Assembly (NCBI GenBank): GCA_003255065.1 | Contig: QAOA01001442.1 | Coordinates: 27,552-91,551 of the forward strand | Direction: 5' to 3' | From: Cercis canadensis | Taxonomy: Eukaryota > Streptophyta > Magnoliopsida > Fabales > Fabaceae | Length of the DNA stretch: 64,000 bases | Part shown: one piece after another, positions 1-13,240 of the stretch | How the letters are laid out: the number at the start of each line of letters is the position of its first letter | How positions within the stretch are numbered: the stretch's first letter is position 1 | Program-made: the position numbers and the translations under genes | Notes under the pieces: generated by a model | The model's database searches: none | Seen by the model: the letters and a program-made list of their open reading frames with translations, nothing else | What the model was told of the DNA's origin: nothing

Positions 1-143
1 AATAGGTACTTTGAAAGGTGTTTGATATTTGTATAGGATGTCGACTGGATTAATTGTGACTAATAGCATGTGCAGCATTTTCTCCTCTTTCTGAAAAATT
101 GTTTAACTATCTTTTTTTCTCTCTCTTTTTCTAAATGTTACAG

Positions 144-3100
144 ATTTGAGAAAAATTTTCCCCTTTGAGCTATTTCACTTGGGTGGTGATGAAGTTAATA
201 CAGGTCAGTATGAGTGACTTTCTTCTTGCAGTTTTCTTAAGAACCATTTGAGCTTAACTTAAGCTATAAACAAGGGCAGATAATGAAGGGGTTGTTTTTA
301 TAACTAATGCAACTTATAGTTAAACATGATATTGATGGAAGATGTAACATAAATAAGAGAAATGGATAAATCTGATGTTGAATAAATCTACACAGACTTT
401 CTTATTTGTTTTGAAAGCTGAACTGCTAATGGTTTTGTGCTGGTATCCCCTTCCATGACAAATGATATTATAGATTTATGCTTCTATGCTAGCTTGTGAG
501 CATTGTGATTTGATATTTGATAAAATTATATCATTAAAAATGTTGTGCTAGTTTAAATATTAAGAAAGCTAGGAGGGTAGATACTTCTCTTTGAGTGGAT
601 ATATTTTTGCTGTGAAATCTTCCGGACAAAAGTTTCCCAAGGATTATTTAATTTTTCATACGCTTCTGTCCTTCCAATATCTAGAAGCCTTCAAGGGCAT
701 TGGAATTCACATTAGGATGGGGTTTCAGCAGTATGCATTTATTTTCTAAATGCTTATTTTTTGTGAAAGTTGGAAGGAGATACTGGTTGCTTAATATATG
801 TATTCTGTCCCTTGAGAAGTGTTTTTGCAATATTGACCATATGTATAACTTCTTGACATTTATAATAACAACAATAACAATAATAGGTAGACTCAGTGTT
901 ATGTATTGTAAGTTTATCAGCTAGCTTATATCAATCATAATTGATGAGAAATTTTCAATTTATTATTTGACAGATTGCTGGAGCAATACTTCTCATGTGA
1001 AGAAATGGTACCAATCTTAACTCTTATACTCGTTCATATGTTATGTGGTTATTTGTTTCCCCCCTAAAGTCGCAAATTGACCCTGCTCTGGAAACTCTAA
1101 GAAAACTTAGAGTTTAATGAATTGGATAGTGTGCCTTGTAGAAATTATTTTGTTCCAGGGCTTATATTTTTCTTTATCGTGCAAAACATGCAACAATAAC
1201 AATTATATCTAGATTGAATCACTACCTTTGTTTTTTGTAAAAAGCATTTAAACATATCTAGTGCTATATTTTCCTGCTTTTCATGGTACCATTGGTTTTA
1301 TTGGTTTCCACGTATTTTTATTATTTTGAGGTATTTTAATCATTCTGTGTTCTAGAGGGAAGAAAAGATAATGCAAAATTAGCCAAAAAATCGTGGTTGT
1401 ATGTTGCCGCAACATCCAGGAGAAGAAATCAAGGTTGGCTGAGGAAATGCACCTAGAAGGCTAACACAATATGTCTCCCACACATCATTAAAGTCCCCCT
1501 CCCCGCCTGCACATATGCACTTAAAAAAAAGAAAAGAAAAGGAAAGAAGTCAAACGAAAGAGGGAAAAATGGAAGCTTTTATGGTATTGACCACCTATAA
1601 TAATCTAGTAAGATGGCCTTATTGAATAATCATACCTTTGGTCTAGTAAACATTTTTCATGATATATATCCATGGGTAGTAAAGCTTTTTTGCCATGTTT
1701 GGGGGTGGTCATAAGCACATTTTGTTGGTGTGCTTGCTTCCTTTGGACATGAGGGTTAAATCTGACATATTTTTCTTGTTGCTGCAAATCTTAGAAAATA
1801 ATAATTGTCACCATTTATTATTATTGTTATTGTTTACAACAATGACTGTTTTAGGTTTATTTGTTTCTGATGCATTCATGTAATTTAGCTGCTCAAATTT
1901 TTGGTCTAAAGTATTAAGAATGTGGTCTTTTTCCAGAAAAAAAATTAATCATCATGAATTGGATTGATTATCAATGTATCAGGCACAATGTTCAGACCTT
2001 AACTGATTCTTGCTGTATTTTGATTATCTCAATGCAGGCTTCAGGATCACAACATGACAACTAAATATGCATATCAATATTTTGTACTGAAGGCTCAAGA
2101 AATCGCTATTTCAAAAAATTGGTCTCCTATAAATTGGTGAGATTTGTGTGTGTGTGTGTATATATATATAAAAGAGTTTGTTAGCATCAGAAACTTTCTT
2201 ATGCCCCTAGTTTGTCCTTGATGGTGATTTCTTCTGGGTATCCGTTTCCATTCCCAACCCCTTTTGCTTGCTTTAACTCTTCTAGATGTATGTCATAAAA
2301 TTTGAAAAAATAATGAATTTGAATGCCACAAATTTCTTGCATATGCATTAAAGAGTTTAATATATTAATTACCGTATTCTGCAAGTGTCAATAACTATAA
2401 ATTAATGCTTCTATTTACTGCATCGTGTTCTTAAAATGCAGAGATTTTTTCTTAGATTTGGTTTTTTCCGACTTCTCAGGGAGGAAACCTTCAACACATT
2501 TCCATCAAAGCTCCATCCACGGACTGTAGTGCATAACTGGTGAGTTTCCATCTATATAAGGAGTTTTATTTTGGTATGAAATTCAAATGTTGCAGTTTAA
2601 GAATTAAAGTATTTCAAGTAATTTTGTAGGTTGGGTCCTGGGGTTTGTCCAAAGGCTGTTGCAAAAGGTTTCAGGTGCATTTTCAGCAATCAGGGTGTGT
2701 GGTATCTTCACCATCTGGACGTACCTTGGGATGTGGTCTATACTGCTGAGCCACTAGAAGGTATACATGAAGCTTCACAACAAAAGCTTGTCCTTGGAGG
2801 AGAAGTTTGCATGTGGGCTGAGACAGCTGATACGTCAAATGTTCTGCAGACTATATGGCCTCGTGCTGCAGCAGCTGCAGGTAAGCTCTTCATGCATTTA
2901 TATTTTTTGGGTAGTTTGGGTATGACTCTAGGTTCGAATGTAGAACCCGTAAGCCTTGAGGACGACCTCAGTACCTGATCCTAAGTTGTTTGATGTTATT
3001 GTAGTATGTTCATATATTTACTGGTACAACATTCTACATGCCTCTTAAATTCGCAATGTATCTCTTCCTCAGCAATTGGTCATTCTGAGGTAGATGGATT

Positions 3101-4088
3101 AACAATTAATGATTTGGATTTTGGACCTTTAGAGAAATTTTGTTGTTATTTTATTTTTTAGTACTTAAAGGCATGCTTTTTATTATTATTGTCTCACCAA
3201 TAATCAATAACCAACCCAGCCCTCCTTTCCTTGTGGGTAGCCCAGCTCATGCAGGACCCTCTTAGAACACAATTATTATTGCAAAGTTTTGAAAGTCATT
3301 TCCTTTTATTCTGAACAAACTCTTCTACTGCCAGAAATTATGAAGTACTGGAAGCACTTTACTCCCTCTCTCTTACACAGAAGATTATAAAATAGGCAAA
3401 TGCTATCCTAATGCTACCCCCTCACCTAGTTGGGTGGGTTTGGGTGAGACCCACCTAGTGATTTTGGTGTCATTGTGAAGAAAAATTGATTCACCTCATA
3501 TGTGTCAGAACAGATAGTTCCTTGGAAAATACATAAACAACATGAGATAGGATAAAGTGCTGGAAAACATATTCCAATTCTGTTAAAACTCTGTCAACCC
3601 TATTAAACTCAAATTCTGTCAACTGTTTTGATATTTCAATGACACTGGGTGACTTTATTTTTCAAGATCTTTGCAATGACACCAAAATCAAATTGTGGGT
3701 TTAGGACTGACCCAAAACTCCTCCCAAAGACGTATGAAAGGGTTGGTCTTGTACTCTCTATTACCTAATTCTCTTCTCTTGTGGATCTAGAATGATGTAA
3801 ATTTATAATAAATTATCAATTTTGATCTTATGTGGAGGTGCCTCTTCTTTTTATCATTTTCCTTTGCTTTGCTGTTGGATACAAGGATGAAAAATTAACT
3901 CCTGGTTTCTTACAGAGCGCTTGTGGAGTCCGAGAGATTCTACGTCAAAAAATATTAGCTCAACTGCGTTGCACCGTCTGCAAAACTTCCGATGTCTCCT
4001 GAATAGACGAGGGGTTCCAGCTGCTCCTGTCACGAACTTCTATGCTAGAACCGCGCCTATTGGTCCGGGATCTTGCTATGAGCAGTAA
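144..4088 (+). CDS. HEXO1: Beta-hexosaminidase 1 (GH20), 3' part, six exons
   Basis: Family 20 glycoside hydrolase that removes terminal beta-linked N-acetylglucosamine/galactosamine from glycoproteins; the plant HEXO1 type is vacuolar and trims N-glycans. Exons visible: 144-203, 974-1007, 2038-2136, 2480-2539, 2630-2880, 3916-4088, all with GT/AG borders and one consistent frame, giving the last 225 residues of a protein normally near 540. Exon 144-203 holds the active-site motif HLGGDEVNT, with the Asp-Glu catalytic pair; exon 2630-2880 holds the GGEVCMWAE motif typical of the sugar-binding pocket; the protein ends ...PGSCYEQ. The 5' exons lie left of the window. The HEXO1 assignment rests on the sequence flavour and on MKP1 being the next real gene downstream, as in Arabidopsis. 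No defect is visible, so it is probably functional. HEXO3 is the main alternative. Confidence 0.88.
3395..3735. mobile_element. Foldback MITE-like insertion in HEXO1 last intron
   Basis: The segment around GATTTTGGTGTCATTG (near 3460) recurs in inverted orientation near 3680. Flanking stretches also match in inverse (GGTGAGACCCACC versus the complement of the block near 3700). This suggests a ~340 bp inverted-repeat element within the intron 2881-3915. Exact ends and target duplication were not resolved. Confidence 0.35.
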
Positions 4089-4267
4089 TTGTTATCAGCG
4101 TTCAATCCTGTACTTCATCAACAAGTTCTGTAGATCATCTTTCTAAATATAACATGGAGTGAAAGTAACTGGCGTTTAAGTAGTGACTAGTGCACCAAGC
4201 TAATGAGCTGGAACTATAGCTTGATGTTGTAAATTGGCAAACAGTGATGTAATATTTCTTTGAAATG

Positions 4268-4273
4268 AATAAA
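4268..4273 (+). terminator. HEXO1 polyadenylation signal AATAAA
   Basis: Canonical AATAAA lies 180 bases after the HEXO1 stop codon. A similar sequence (GAAATGAATAAA) occurs at the matching place of the decayed HEXO1 duplicate near 24610, which supports it as the end of the ancestral 3' UTR. Confidence 0.5.
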
Positions 4274-5159
4274 ACCTATCCAGTTGTTTTCTTTGGCTAA
4301 TTTACCAAAATAATGCAAAATAAATAAATAAATAAATATGTAAAAGGGTTATTGTTAAAATTAATTATGAAAATGTGTTATTTTTAAATATTTTAATTAA
4401 TGGTAACGGACAAAACAACACATTATTTTAAATATAGTGTTTTCCTTAAAAACACGTTACAACAAAGTAGCGGATCGATGCTTGAAGAAGTTAAAAAGCT
4501 GTCCAGGAAATGATTAAAACACTGATTTAAATGTAACGGGTCCTTAAAATAGTTGCTAGGTCAATTTAGCATTTTTTGTAAAGAAATGCTAAATTGATTT
4601 TAGCGTGTCATTAAATCACACGTTGAAATCAAAGTAGCGTGTTGATTAATTGAAGTCAGAAGGCATGAGAAATGATGAACACGCTAAAATGATTCTAACA
4701 TGTCATTTAAGAACACTTTGAAATGATTCTAACGTCTCTTTATATGACACGCTGGAGTCATTTTAACTTGTTCACTTTGGAACACGCAACCCCGATGAAT
4801 GACCTTTAATTCTCCCAATTGTCGCTTCAACCCCCCTTTGCTGCCCTCTTTTTCTTCTTTCCTTTCCCTTTCATTTTCAAATTTGAGCTCGTGCTTCCTC
4901 TTCCTTCTCAGTTTGTTTAATTTTCTTGTCTTTTTCTGTTTCTTGTCTTAAATTTTGTAGACATAGAGGCCCACTAGTAATTTATTTATCTATTATTTTC
5001 TTGTCTCTTTCTGTTTCTTGTGTTTGACTTTGGCTTGAAAATGACACAATGTGAAGTTATTTTGCTTGGACTTGTGGACAACTCAATATTGACATTATAA
5101 TCATACCATGTTTCTATTAATATGTGGAACAATGAGATAAGTAAATTTTTTCATAAAGA

Positions 5160-5815
5160 AATATAAATTGAAAGAGTTGACTTGTTAGTGTAAATTTTTG
5201 TTAATAATTGTTAAATTGATATAGTAGATTTGTTGGTTTAAATTTGTGCTTAATAATTGTTAAATTGATAAAGAAGATTTGTTAGTTTAAATTTTTAGTT
5301 AGTAATTGTTAAATTGGTAGAGTTGATTTGTTAGTGTAAATATTTGTTAATTATTGTTAAATTGATGTAGTAGATATTTAGTTTAAATTTTTGGTTAGTA
5401 TTTGTTAAAATGGTCGAGTTAATTTTTTAGTGTAAATTTTTCTTAATTATTGGTAAATTGATATAGTTAGATATTTAGTTTAAATTTTTAGTTAGTAATT
5501 ATTAAATTCATAGAGTTGAATTGTTAGTATAAATTTTTGTTAATTATTATAAAATTGATATAATAGATTTGTTAGTTTAAATTTTTGGTTAGTAATTATT
5601 AAATTGGTAGAGTTAATTTGTTAGTTTAAATTTTTGTTAATTATTGTTAAATTGATAAAATAGATTTGTTAGTTTAAAATGGTAGAGTTTAAATTTTAGG
5701 TTAGTAATTATTAAATTTGTACAGTTGATATGATAGTTTAAATTTATAGTTAATAATGTTAAATTGGTGTGATTGATTTGTTAGTTTCAATTTGTACTAA
5801 TAATTGTTACTTTGA
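5160..5815. repeat. AT-rich minisatellite, unit about 49 bp, about 13 copies
   Basis: Imperfect head-to-tail copies of a unit containing TTGTTAGTGTAAATTTTTGT, TAATTATTGTTAAATTG and ATATAGTAGAT run without a break up to the start of the PMD pseudogene. Alternate units differ in a consistent way (GTTAGTGTAAA versus GTTAGTTTAAA), suggesting a two-unit higher-order repeat of about 98 bp. Confidence 0.8.
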
Positions 5816-5819
5816 TTTA

Positions 5820-6310
5820 TATTAGATATCGAGACAAGTGTGCCCTCGTAGTCACAAGATTCAGATGCCTGATAAGAGAGTTATGCACTATGTGAGGATG
5901 GCAGGGTTCGACACAATTGCATTTGTTAGGCCATTGCAGATAGACATAGAGTATATATCTGTATTGGTGGAGCGGTGATGCCGTGAGACATACACGTTCC
6001 ACATGACTTGCTTTCGGAGAGTGCACCATCACCCTATAGGACGTGAAAGCGGTGGGTGGTAGAAGTCATCACCCCTGTGGCACCAGGAGGTTGTTCGTCT
6101 ACTCGGTGTGGTGCTAGACGAGGGTGTGATTGTAGGATCCAAGATCCGACTGAAGTGGTTGAAGGAAACATTTGGGATATGCCCAGATGGTGCAGCCAAG
6201 TAGGTAGTGGAATGTTATGTAAGGGCATACATTTTGCTGTTGATAAGCAGTTGGTTGATCTCATATACTACTGGGAACTATGTTCATCTGATATACCTAC
6301 AACCAAGGTT
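5820..6310 (+). pseudogene. Plant mobile domain (MAIN/PMD, aminotransferase-like) fragment
   Basis: Read in frame from about 5865, the DNA encodes VMHYVRMAGFDTIAFVRPLQ, then IDIEYISVLVER, a TGA stop where the family has Trp, then CRETYTFHM. In the next part, in another frame, LLGVVLDEG, IRLKWLKETFG and VRAYILLLISS follow. This order (MAGF..., ALVERWRPETHTFH, LLGL, WL...F, ARAYIL) is that of the plant mobile domain found in MAIN/MAIL proteins and in Mutator and Ty3 elements. At least two in-frame stops (TGA in the ERW position, TAG after GAAK) and one frameshift make it a pseudogene. It lies just downstream of the minisatellite and inside the TIR-bounded element, so I infer it belonged to that transposon. 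Confidence 0.75.
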
Positions 6311-8135
6311 TTAAAAATTGGACATGTGAGTGAACTGGTTTAGCCAAAAATATCGGTCGAATCGGTATAACCGAAGCTTTTTTCAAAATTAAAGATTCAA
6401 AAAGAAAACATGAAAGATAAAAAACAAATCATCAAACTCAACTCATAAGTGAAAATCTCAAACTTAAAAACTAAAACACATAGTTTTAAAACCATCAAAA
6501 CCAAATACATAAGTAAAATGCACAAGTTATCACCCATAATCATAAACCAAATAAGTCAAACACACAAACATAGACCAACATTTATAAGCAGGGGTCACTT
6601 GGCATTATGTCATTTATATGAAGAAACAACAAGTGTGGCCATATGAAAAAATTTGAGCTTGGAACTTCATTTTNTCGTCTTCTGCTTTGAGTTGGTGAAA
6701 ACATGTAAAAATTAACAAGACAAAATAATGTACCACAGTAAACTAAATGATTAAGTTGGCAGAATTTAATTTACTCACCAAAAAGAAAAAAAGGTAGAAC
6801 TATTGAATAGCAAGGACACTTGTGCAAGTGTTACTATGACAACTTCTAGAGAATATTCTAAAGTAAGGACACTTGCAAAAAAAATAGAGAGTGAGAGATA
6901 GAGAGATTTCCGGATACGAACAAATTTACTATGATTGTTATTATTCATAATTTACTTTACTCAATCTTTACACAATGCTGCAATATGATGGTTACAGTTT
7001 TGATATAGGTGCCCTNCAGGACATGACAAGGTTTTGTCAATAAATGAGAGAGATTATACTATATAATATAATGTGGAAAAGTCTTTATCAATGGAGAATT
7101 AGATGCTAATGACCTTATTTAATACGTCACATCCAGGTTGAAAACCTGCAGATTCTCAAATCTAAACTCATGTCTCTAGCTAAAGCTATCAATCTTTGAG
7201 CAACATGCTTACGAAAAGGCTAATATAGAGTAACTTTCTGATGTGCATTTATAATAGCATCTTTGGAGTCTTTTTTAAACCAGCAAAGCATTTACAAACA
7301 ATAATATACAATTCCAATCTGCAAAATTGTAATAGGATCAAATTGCTTCAATGATTCATATAACAGTAAATCAACCTGTACAGCACTCCTGTAGTAGGAA
7401 ACATTGAATTACAGCATCAAAAAATATTATAATGCAACCATGAACCATTCTCTCTCTCGCTCATAGATCACTACCTTCTCATCTATGCCACAGACCAAGC
7501 ACCCTAACACATCAGATTCATGGAACAAAGCCCCAATTCACATGAACCAGTTTCTTAGATGGACACGAACCACTTTGACTTGGAGCACCCCACAGGCCAC
7601 ACCCATATCTCTCTCTCTCTCTCGGCTCCCTTTCTATCTCCATCTACCCCTTATATCTGTGGCTCAAAACCCTTCTTCGATTGACAGAGATTTCTACTCT
7701 CCCATCCAACCTCAATCGACAACTAAATAGGGGAAAAAAGAGAGTACAGTTTTGTCTTACTAGCAGCGAAATTGACGCTGATGACGGAGAACCTTGGCCG
7801 GTGGTGGCGCAGTGCCTTGAGGGTGAGGCCGGCAAGCTTGAAGAGAGGGAGTCAGTGAGGGAGGAAGAGAATTGGGGAAAAATTGAAGGAGAGGGAGAAC
7901 TGTCGAATGGGAGGGTGAGAGTTCTTAATTTCATATGGAGAACACGACGTCGTTTCAGCAGGATTCAAGAAAAAAAAAAAAGCAAATTTGTGAACCAATT
8001 GAAAACCGGTATCGGTTCACTCCGGTTCACACAAGTTTTTATCAGTTAAACCGTCCCACCAGTTATACCCTTTGAACCAAACCGTTTTTCATACTGGGTA
8101 ACGGTCCGACTAGTTGAACCGGACATTTATTTCAT
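6305..8135. repeat. Fragment of an ACCGGTT-rich repeat (nested element, ends unclear)
   Basis: Starts with GGTTTTAAAAATTGGACA and a run of GGTT/ACCG motifs (6305-6370), and ends with a second cluster (7990-8135: GAAAACCGGTATCGGTTC, TTGAACCGGAC). The same kind of motif bounds the better preserved small element at 29450-30092. Single N characters lie at 6674 and 7016. The middle (7440-7980) is GA/CT-rich with an open frame at 7681-8049 that matches nothing I know. No clean TIR or target duplication found. Confidence 0.4.
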
Positions 8136-8139
8136 TCAC

Positions 8140-9600
8140 AAGGTAAAAAAGAAAAGTCATGATAACAAAGCTCAAGAACACATCATCTCAAACTAATGAA
8201 TAAAGCAATATAAAGAAAAATGAAAATGGGCTAACCCAAACTAATAAGTAAGAATCAGCTCAATAAAACAAAAGAGCATAAACAAAGAACTAATAAGCCC
8301 AACAAGACAAAGAAGCTAGGAAAAAGAAAAAAGGAATAAGATGGACCCAATAGTCTATTTTGTGGGCCTAGGATAGAATAAAAGAAAATCAAACAAGTCA
8401 GTCCAAATAAAGAAAGGAATGAAAGCAAATAAGTAGTTTGGCCCGATCAGCCTAAACCAAATACAAAAATAAAAACAGATGAATCCACAGGATTAAACCT
8501 AGTCCAAAACAATAAAAACTAAACTTATAAAAGAGAATAAATGAAACAAACCCATTGTGATAGATGAAGAAGAGATGATATAAATAAGGAGCAAAATTGG
8601 GAAAACCAAAAATGCAAGGCCATTCTTATATCTCGGAGCTAGAAGGAAAGTGTCATGGATTCGGTTCTAACTCACCTATCGGTGGCTAAGGTAAGAATCC
8701 TTTCTCTCTATCTCATCTTCTTTCAAAATTTATCTATTTCTCTCTTTCAAGCTTGGTTTCTCTCTCTAAAAGGGTTTTTCTAAAAGGGGTTTCTCTCTCT
8801 AACTACCCATTCTCTCTCTTAAAAGTAAGAAGATGGGTACGGGGTGGATTTGAATTTTGGTTGGCCGAAAGGTTGATCCTCCCTCTCTGTGGTGGTGGTT
8901 CTATTCTATTAAGAAATTTCTTTTTGGGTTTGTCTAAGAAAGACGAGAGATAGGATTGGGGTGGAGCTACCGCCACCGATGGCATCACCCATTCCTTTTC
9001 CTAAAAGCTTGATAAAAGAGAAAATGGGATGGACAAAAAGAGCTATTGATGTTCTGTGTGTAGAGAGAAATTGATATGCTCTATGTTTCCTATCTCCCCC
9101 CTTTGCATTATGCTTGGAGCTTTTTTATAGCCAAAATGGCTATGACAGAATGGGTAACTAGTAAAGTACATTCTCCATCTTGCAGGTTGTGTAGCAATTT
9201 CAAGCAACAGTCACGGGGCAACAGGTGACTTCGTCATTTGACAAGGCAGTGGCACAAGGGCTGGCTTGCTAGCAAAAAATGCCAAAAGGAAGGACTAGCT
9301 ACTGTGCGAGGGGTGGAGCTGCTGCACTATTGCGTGTACCCGATGATAGCAGTTTTGTTTGCTTTTGATTTTTGCTATTTTTTAATTTTGTTTTTTTTTT
9401 TATGTGTAAATTGTAAATACAAATTTGGATATTTGGATCAAATTGTGACCCAACTCTTTAGTGCAAATAGGCTAATACAAGTGAGCCTAGCCCAAAGGTC
9501 TATCCAAACTAAATAAATAAATAAAATGATCAAATAAAATACACAAAAATAATAATAAAAAAATAAATTCTAAGTTGACTGGACAAAATTGGGTATCAAC
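8140..9600. repeat. Ty3-type LTR or untranslated retroelement segment, non-coding
   Basis: No protein of interest. The stretch is full of GGGCC/GGCCC words in AT-rich DNA (8340-8470) and CT-rich tracts (8690-8820), as in plant Ty3 LTRs. The block 8830-8995 is repeated in inverted orientation at 10980-11175, including CTCCCTCT...GGTGGTGGTTCTAT and TTAAGAAAT. Confidence 0.5.
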
Positions 9601-10450
9601 ACCTCCTAATTGACATATGAACAGTGTGGAGGAAGCATTTACTAGATTGATGCCACGTGTTGGGGTGCAACATATATTGGTTCTTCCCCGAGTGGTTGCA
9701 TTTTCAAATCTAACACCCGTTCAAGTTCCTCCTCATCGATGGATTCTTCCCCATCTGGCATGTACTCTCCTCCTTATTATCACTTGTGTCGATTAAAGGA
9801 TTAATAAGAGAGTTACCTTGTTGTGTAAAACCTTAACACAAATGTACGTTATCGTTTTCAAGTAATAAAATGATAGTAGAGTATTATCCCACGGAGACTA
9901 TGATTAATAAGTACCAAAATTAAGTGTATTCTAATTTTATCTAGACAATCAAGAAAGTCAAGAATTTATATCGAGCAATAATTAAAATATAAAAATTGTA
10001 AAAAAGATGTTGAAATACAAATGAGATATATCTAGGGCTTTCAATTTCACTATAGCTATTCTGATTTACTATCCCTATTTCATTAATCAAGAACAATCCT
10101 CCTAATTGTTAGCCAAAAACTCTAAATTATTTATTAGTCTTTTTCAAATCCAAACAAAAATATCTCTAAGTTATTAACCTACTATATTCCTATGTGAATT
10201 ACGAATAACCTAGAAATTCATTTAATTCTTTGGTTCTCTTTAATTGACTATATAAGCCATGAAGGTATATCATTATTCTACATGCAACCTATGTTTTTAA
10301 TCTATAGGATTTTTAATTACAAATTACCTCCTGATCTCATTGCAATTATCTAATCAACTAATTGGTAATTAAGTAATTAGAAACATGAAGAATTGAGAAG
10401 AAAAAGACAATTAATAAAGGATGTTAATACCCAAATTTGTTCGAGTCAAC
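9600..10450. other. AT-rich retroelement-like spacer without genes
   Basis: No open frame of interest and no RNA gene. The phrase AGTAGAGTATTATCCCACGG near 9875 resembles non-coding parts of plant Ty3 elements, from general familiarity only. Confidence 0.3.
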
Positions 10451-13240
10451 CTATAAAGAACAAATATCTTACAAAAATACAAAAAAAAAAAATGTGTTAT
10501 TATTATTAAAAATGAAAATGATAAAATAAACAAAAAAAAGCAAAGAAGAAATAATTGCTATTTGAAGCAACACGCAAGGCAGCAATTCAAATTTTTGTGA
10601 AGTGCTATTCACCAGTCCGGCCACCCACCATGCCATGCCTCTTGCAGCTTGAAAACAAGAAACAAGAAAATCACATCAATGCAACTTGCACAATTCTTCA
10701 GCTATAAAAAGAGACTCAGGTAGTGAACCAAAGGGGGAACACATAGTAAGCAAAAAAAAAAAAAAAAATTACAAGGAGAACCAAAAATTCATAGGCGAAG
10801 TCTCAAAAAGTTAGGAGGAAGAAAGAATACAGTAGACATCTAAGTATTAACACTATCTCATCAATCTTTTTATGCTAAATTTTTCCTTTCCTTGTTAATT
10901 TTGCACTATACAGGAAATACATCCAACCCACATACATAAATAAAAAAAAAGAAGAGAAAATTACTTGTCATCTTCTCCATTTTATTTTTGAGCAAAGAGG
11001 GGTAGCGCTGTGGCTCCCCCCATTCCTCATCCATTTTAGAGTTTAGATGAACAAAGCACACAAAAAAAAAGAGGACATTTCTTAATGAAATAGAACCACC
11101 ACCATAAAGAGGGAGGACCAACGTTTCAGCCACCCAAAAATCAATTCCACATAGCCCACCCCCAAAATCCACCATTTTTATAGATCAAAACCTAGAAATA
11201 TTTATGTACATGCAAATCCCCAAATTTTTAGAGAGAGAAACAATTCTTTGAGAGAGGAAAACTAAAATTTTAGAGAGAGACAAAGAAGTCTTGAGAGAAA
11301 TTTGAGGGAGAACGAAAGGAGTTTCGTACCTTTGCCATGGTTTAGAAAGATTTCTCTCCACATGCGTTCCTCTCTCTTCCTTGTTGTCTCTTGCCTTTCT
11401 TCCCCATGTGTTTTCCCCTTTCCTCTCCATCCCTCCCTTCTTTCTCTTTTCTTTCTATGTAGCTTTTGGTTACTGAATTAGTTTCTTTTTATTTCTATTT
11501 GCAATTTTCCATTTCTTAACTGTATACATGTTTGTTTAGGGCCTTTTTTTTTTTTATTTGGGCTATATTGTTGTGTTTTGGTTTTTGTTAATTTAGTTAT
11601 TTTGTTTGGGCTTAGGAAAGTATTGGGTTTTATTTTATTTTTTTCTATTGGATGAGACCTAAAAGTTTTAGGTCTAGTGTTAATTTCTTTCCTTTTTCGA
11701 ATTGGGTCTTAGCTTGTTTTGTTCTTTATTCTTAACTTGCTTTCCTATTCATTAATCAGTTTGGGCCATTTTTGGTCTTGTTAATATTTCTTCATTTGCT
11801 GATTGGGCTGGTTTGAATTGGGTCAGCCCATTTGTGTATTTAATTTTTTTTTTCTCTTGCTTGTTAGAATTAGGCATTTGTTTCTCTTAATTAGGCTACA
11901 TTATCTTTTATTGGGTTTGCATTCTATTTAAGAGTTATAATATTTACTATTTTTATTTATTTATTTATTTATTTATTTACTCACTTATTTTATCACATTT
12001 ATTTATTTATTCTTTGCCTATAGTGATTGTCACTTTTATTTTATCTTAAGGGTCCTAGTTTATTATTTTACATGATTTATGCATTTCATATTATACCTAA
12101 TCATTTTTTGTAAATAAAATCAAAGCTCGATGACGGATTAAGTTAGGAAATAATTGTGTTGACAATTTTTTTTTAATGTTCTTGAGGTGGAGGATAAATT
12201 CTTAGTTATGCTAGAGGTACTAGTGTGGTCAATAAAATTCCCAATATTGCTTTTATATTTTTAATTAATATTTTTCTAGATTCATTTACTACATTATAAT
12301 TCATCTCATTACATTTTGTCATTATTTTTACTTACGTTGGAATAAGACTACCGATGATGGAATAATCAAAATTAGCTATAATGATGGCAATATTTTGACA
12401 TTCTGGAGGTAAAAGAGGTTTATCTAGTTTTGCTAGGAGTACTGGTGGGGCTTGAGACTAACTCATGATAAAAATATTTTCTATGTATAATTCTCCGAAA
12501 ATTTTTCTCTATGCATGTTATCATACTTTTATTTACCTTAAATGGTGGATTAAAAGTACCGACGAATGAATAATTGAGGATAGCTATGATGACGGCGATT
12601 CCTTGACATTCCAAATGTGAGGAGTGTCCTTTTAGCCTTTTTAGATATACTGGTGGACTAAAGAAAAACCTTCAATAAAAAATCTTGTCCCACGAATCTC
12701 AAACTCATTTCTTGAACGCATAATAAATTACCTTTCATGTATTTAGTTATCACTTAGTTAGCGAGATTGCTAAAAATTCTTATGGCAAAATAGATTGAGG
12801 GAAGATTGTAATGACAATCACAAACTCTACCCAATAGTCTTGAAGCATCTTTTAGGTTTTTCCAGAATTGCTGGCGGGGTCTAATAACACATTAATCTAT
12901 TTTAAAATATAATTTAAGGACTAATTTCATTCAACAATTTTTTAGATGACATAAAATTAAATTGGTAATTGTTCGCTAGAACAAGCATCATAAGGTACTA
13001 ACACATTCCCTACACGTAACCAACTCTCTTACCCAACTCTGATAACGTAGATCAAACTCTTTTTTTATATAGGCATCCAATCATGCCTTAAATCGATTGG
13101 TGGCGACTCCATTAGTTTTCTTCAATTATTTTTTAATTAAAAAGCTTTTCAAAACCTACACTCTTATACCTTTTACACTTATTCTTTTCGCTGCCTCGCG
13201 TCGTCGCGCTCTCGAAAAGGACGTTGCGACAACTTGGTGA
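10450..13240. repeat. Ty3-type LTR region ending at a possible primer-binding site
   Basis: Non-coding segment with the inverted partner of 8830-8995 at 10980-11175, CT/GA-rich tracts (11185-11450), GGGCT/GGCCC-rich AT DNA (11530-11900), then diverged internal repeats. It ends near 13230 with TTGGTGACTCCACTGGGGAT, a phrase of the kind that follows many plant Ty3 LTRs at the primer-binding site. No gag or pol is readable nearby, so this is a remnant. Confidence 0.5.
12120..12890. repeat. Four diverged tandem units of about 210 bp
   Basis: Blocks at about 12127-12235, 12340-12460, 12545-12665 and 12785-12890 share the order GATGG/GATGACGG, an AATAATT-type stretch, a TGACATTC-type word, TTTAG or TTTTGCTAG, and TACTGGTGGGGCT or GCTGGCGGGGTCT. 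Identity is low, so the units are old. They lie inside the LTR-like region. Confidence 0.45.

Noticed and set aside
2631-2978. Separate 115-residue gene
   Set aside because: It is HEXO1 exon 2630-2880 plus read-through into the next intron.
7644-8049. Open frames on both strands (96 and 122 residues)
   Set aside because: Overlapping frames in a GA/CT-biased part of a repeat; no domain recognised.
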